Origin: an uncultured Woeseiaceae bacterium
GTDB lineage: Bacteria > Pseudomonadota > Gammaproteobacteria > Steroidobacterales > Woeseiaceae
Direction of reading: 5' to 3'
Assembly (NCBI GenBank): GCA_945787435.1
Contig: CALZHX010000278.1
Coordinates: 1-8,532 of the forward strand
Length of the DNA: 8,532 bases
This document shows positions 7,875 through 8,532 of this stretch, piece after piece (position 1 is the stretch's first letter; every line of letters starts with the position of its first letter). The notes beneath the pieces are model-generated. The model saw nothing but the letters and a program-made list of their open reading frames with translations. It was not told where the DNA came from and searched no databases. The position numbers and the translations under genes are program-made.

Positions 7875-8532
7875 ATGAAAGCCATTCTGGACAGCCTCGG
7901 CCTCGCGGCCGTAAATCCGGGCACCTGGCACGGCGCCGAAAGTTTCGAAGACTCGTCAGCGAGCCTGATTGAGTCGGTGAATCCCGCGACCGGCGAGGTC
8001 ATCGCCAGCGTGCGTTCAACGACCAGTGCCGAATACGACTCATTGATCGCCCAGGCGCAGGAATCTTTCAAGACCTGGCGGACGATCCCGGCGCCGGTCC
8101 GCGGCAACGCTGTACGATTGATCGGCGACGCACTACGCGACAACAAGGATGCACTTGGCAGTCTCGTTACGCTCGAAATGGGCAAGATCAAAGCCGAAGG
8201 TGATGGCGAGGTGCAGGAGATGATCGACATCGCCGACTTTGCGGTTGGCCAGTCGCGCATGATGTACGGCAACACCATGCACTCAGAGCGCCCGCAACAT
8301 CGCATGTATGAGCAGTGGCATCCGCTTGGCGTCGTAGGCACGATTTCTGCTTTCAATTTTCCTGTAGCCGTCTATTCCTGGAACGCGCTGATCGCCGCAA
8401 TCTGCGGCAACGTCAACGTCTGGAAACCATCACCGAAAACGGCACTCTGCGGTGTCGCAGTGCAGAAGATCGTCAACTCGGCATTGACTGAACTGGATCT
8501 GCCGCCGGTTTTCTTCCAGTTCAATGACGGCA
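7875..8532 (+). CDS. ALDH7-family aldehyde dehydrogenase (aminoadipate semialdehyde dehydrogenase), partial at window end
   Basis: Predicted to oxidise 2-aminoadipate 6-semialdehyde (in equilibrium with piperideine-6-carboxylate) to 2-aminoadipate with NAD(P). Only the first 219 codons are inside the window, so the catalytic cysteine is not visible. What is seen matches ALDH7A1/antiquitin (AmaB): NPGTWHG (14-20), a substituted counterpart of the ALDH7A1 NPGVYNG block; LVTLEMGKI (97-105); GEVQEMIDIADFAVG (111-125); EQWHPLGVVG (146-155); the oxyanion residue N161 in AFNFPVAVY; and the cofactor-binding K184 in VWKPSP. ATG 7875 has GGAGAG overlapping the end of the upstream gene, 7 nt before it, so the two are probably co-transcribed and coupled. 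The frame is open to the last base. Other substrates such as betaine aldehyde are less likely given the ALDH7-type N-terminus and the neighbour. Confidence 0.9.
   Translation, partial: MKAILDSLGLAAVNPGTWHGAESFEDSSASLIESVNPATGEVIASVRSTTSAEYDSLIAQAQESFKTWRTIPAPVRGNAVRLIGDALRDNKDALGSLVTLEMGKIKAEGDGEVQEMIDIADFAVGQSRMMYGNTMHSERPQHRMYEQWHPLGVVGTISAFNFPVAVYSWNALIAAICGNVNVWKPSPKTALCGVAVQKIVNSALTELDLPPVFFQFNDG

Noticed and set aside
7700..8356. A minus-strand open frame of about 218 codons opposite the ALDH gene
   Set aside because: It is antisense to clear ALDH7 coding sequence. The composition is Ser/Arg-rich with no motif.

Overview
The window looks like ordinary bacterial chromosome from a gammaproteobacterium. 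The protein sequences resemble gammaproteobacterial housekeeping enzymes. Two gene neighbourhoods also match Escherichia coli order: uvrC-pgsA-tRNA-Gly(GCC), and icd head-to-head with rluE. The class II DAHP synthase, the family 5 uracil-DNA glycosylase and the lysine-type dehydrogenase pair argue against a close enteric relative. An environmental gammaproteobacterium seems likelier, but the exact lineage is not resolvable here. I see no insertion sequence, phage gene, CRISPR array or long repeat.

Layout. From 4517 down to 6, the minus strand carries one tightly packed series: icd (isocitrate dehydrogenase), a family 5 (UDGb-type) uracil-DNA glycosylase, uvrC (nucleotide excision repair nuclease), pgsA (phosphatidylglycerophosphate synthase) and tRNA-Gly(GCC). 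icd and the glycosylase gene overlap by 8 bp, and the gaps after the glycosylase and uvrC are 4 and 18 bp, so the four protein genes probably share a transcript. On the plus strand, rluE (23S rRNA pseudouridine synthase) diverges from icd across a 34-bp gap, and its stop codon overlaps that of a minus-strand class II DAHP synthase (4 bp, tail to tail). About 200 bp of non-coding DNA (6504-6706) separates DAHP synthase from a divergent plus-strand pair. That pair is a saccharopine dehydrogenase/lysine 6-dehydrogenase family protein and an ALDH7 (antiquitin-like) aldehyde dehydrogenase cut by the window end.

How the genes work together. The last two genes fit lysine degradation: lysine (or saccharopine) to aminoadipate semialdehyde, then to 2-aminoadipate. 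DAHP synthase opens the shikimate pathway. The minus-strand series mixes a TCA-cycle enzyme, two DNA repair enzymes and a phospholipid enzyme, linked by packing rather than by a shared pathway.

No clearly new system is present. The points most worth checking are an isocitrate dehydrogenase with an altered NADP-binding signature and an extra charged C-terminal segment, the undecided first step of the lysine module, and a terminator-like hairpin placed directly before that module.
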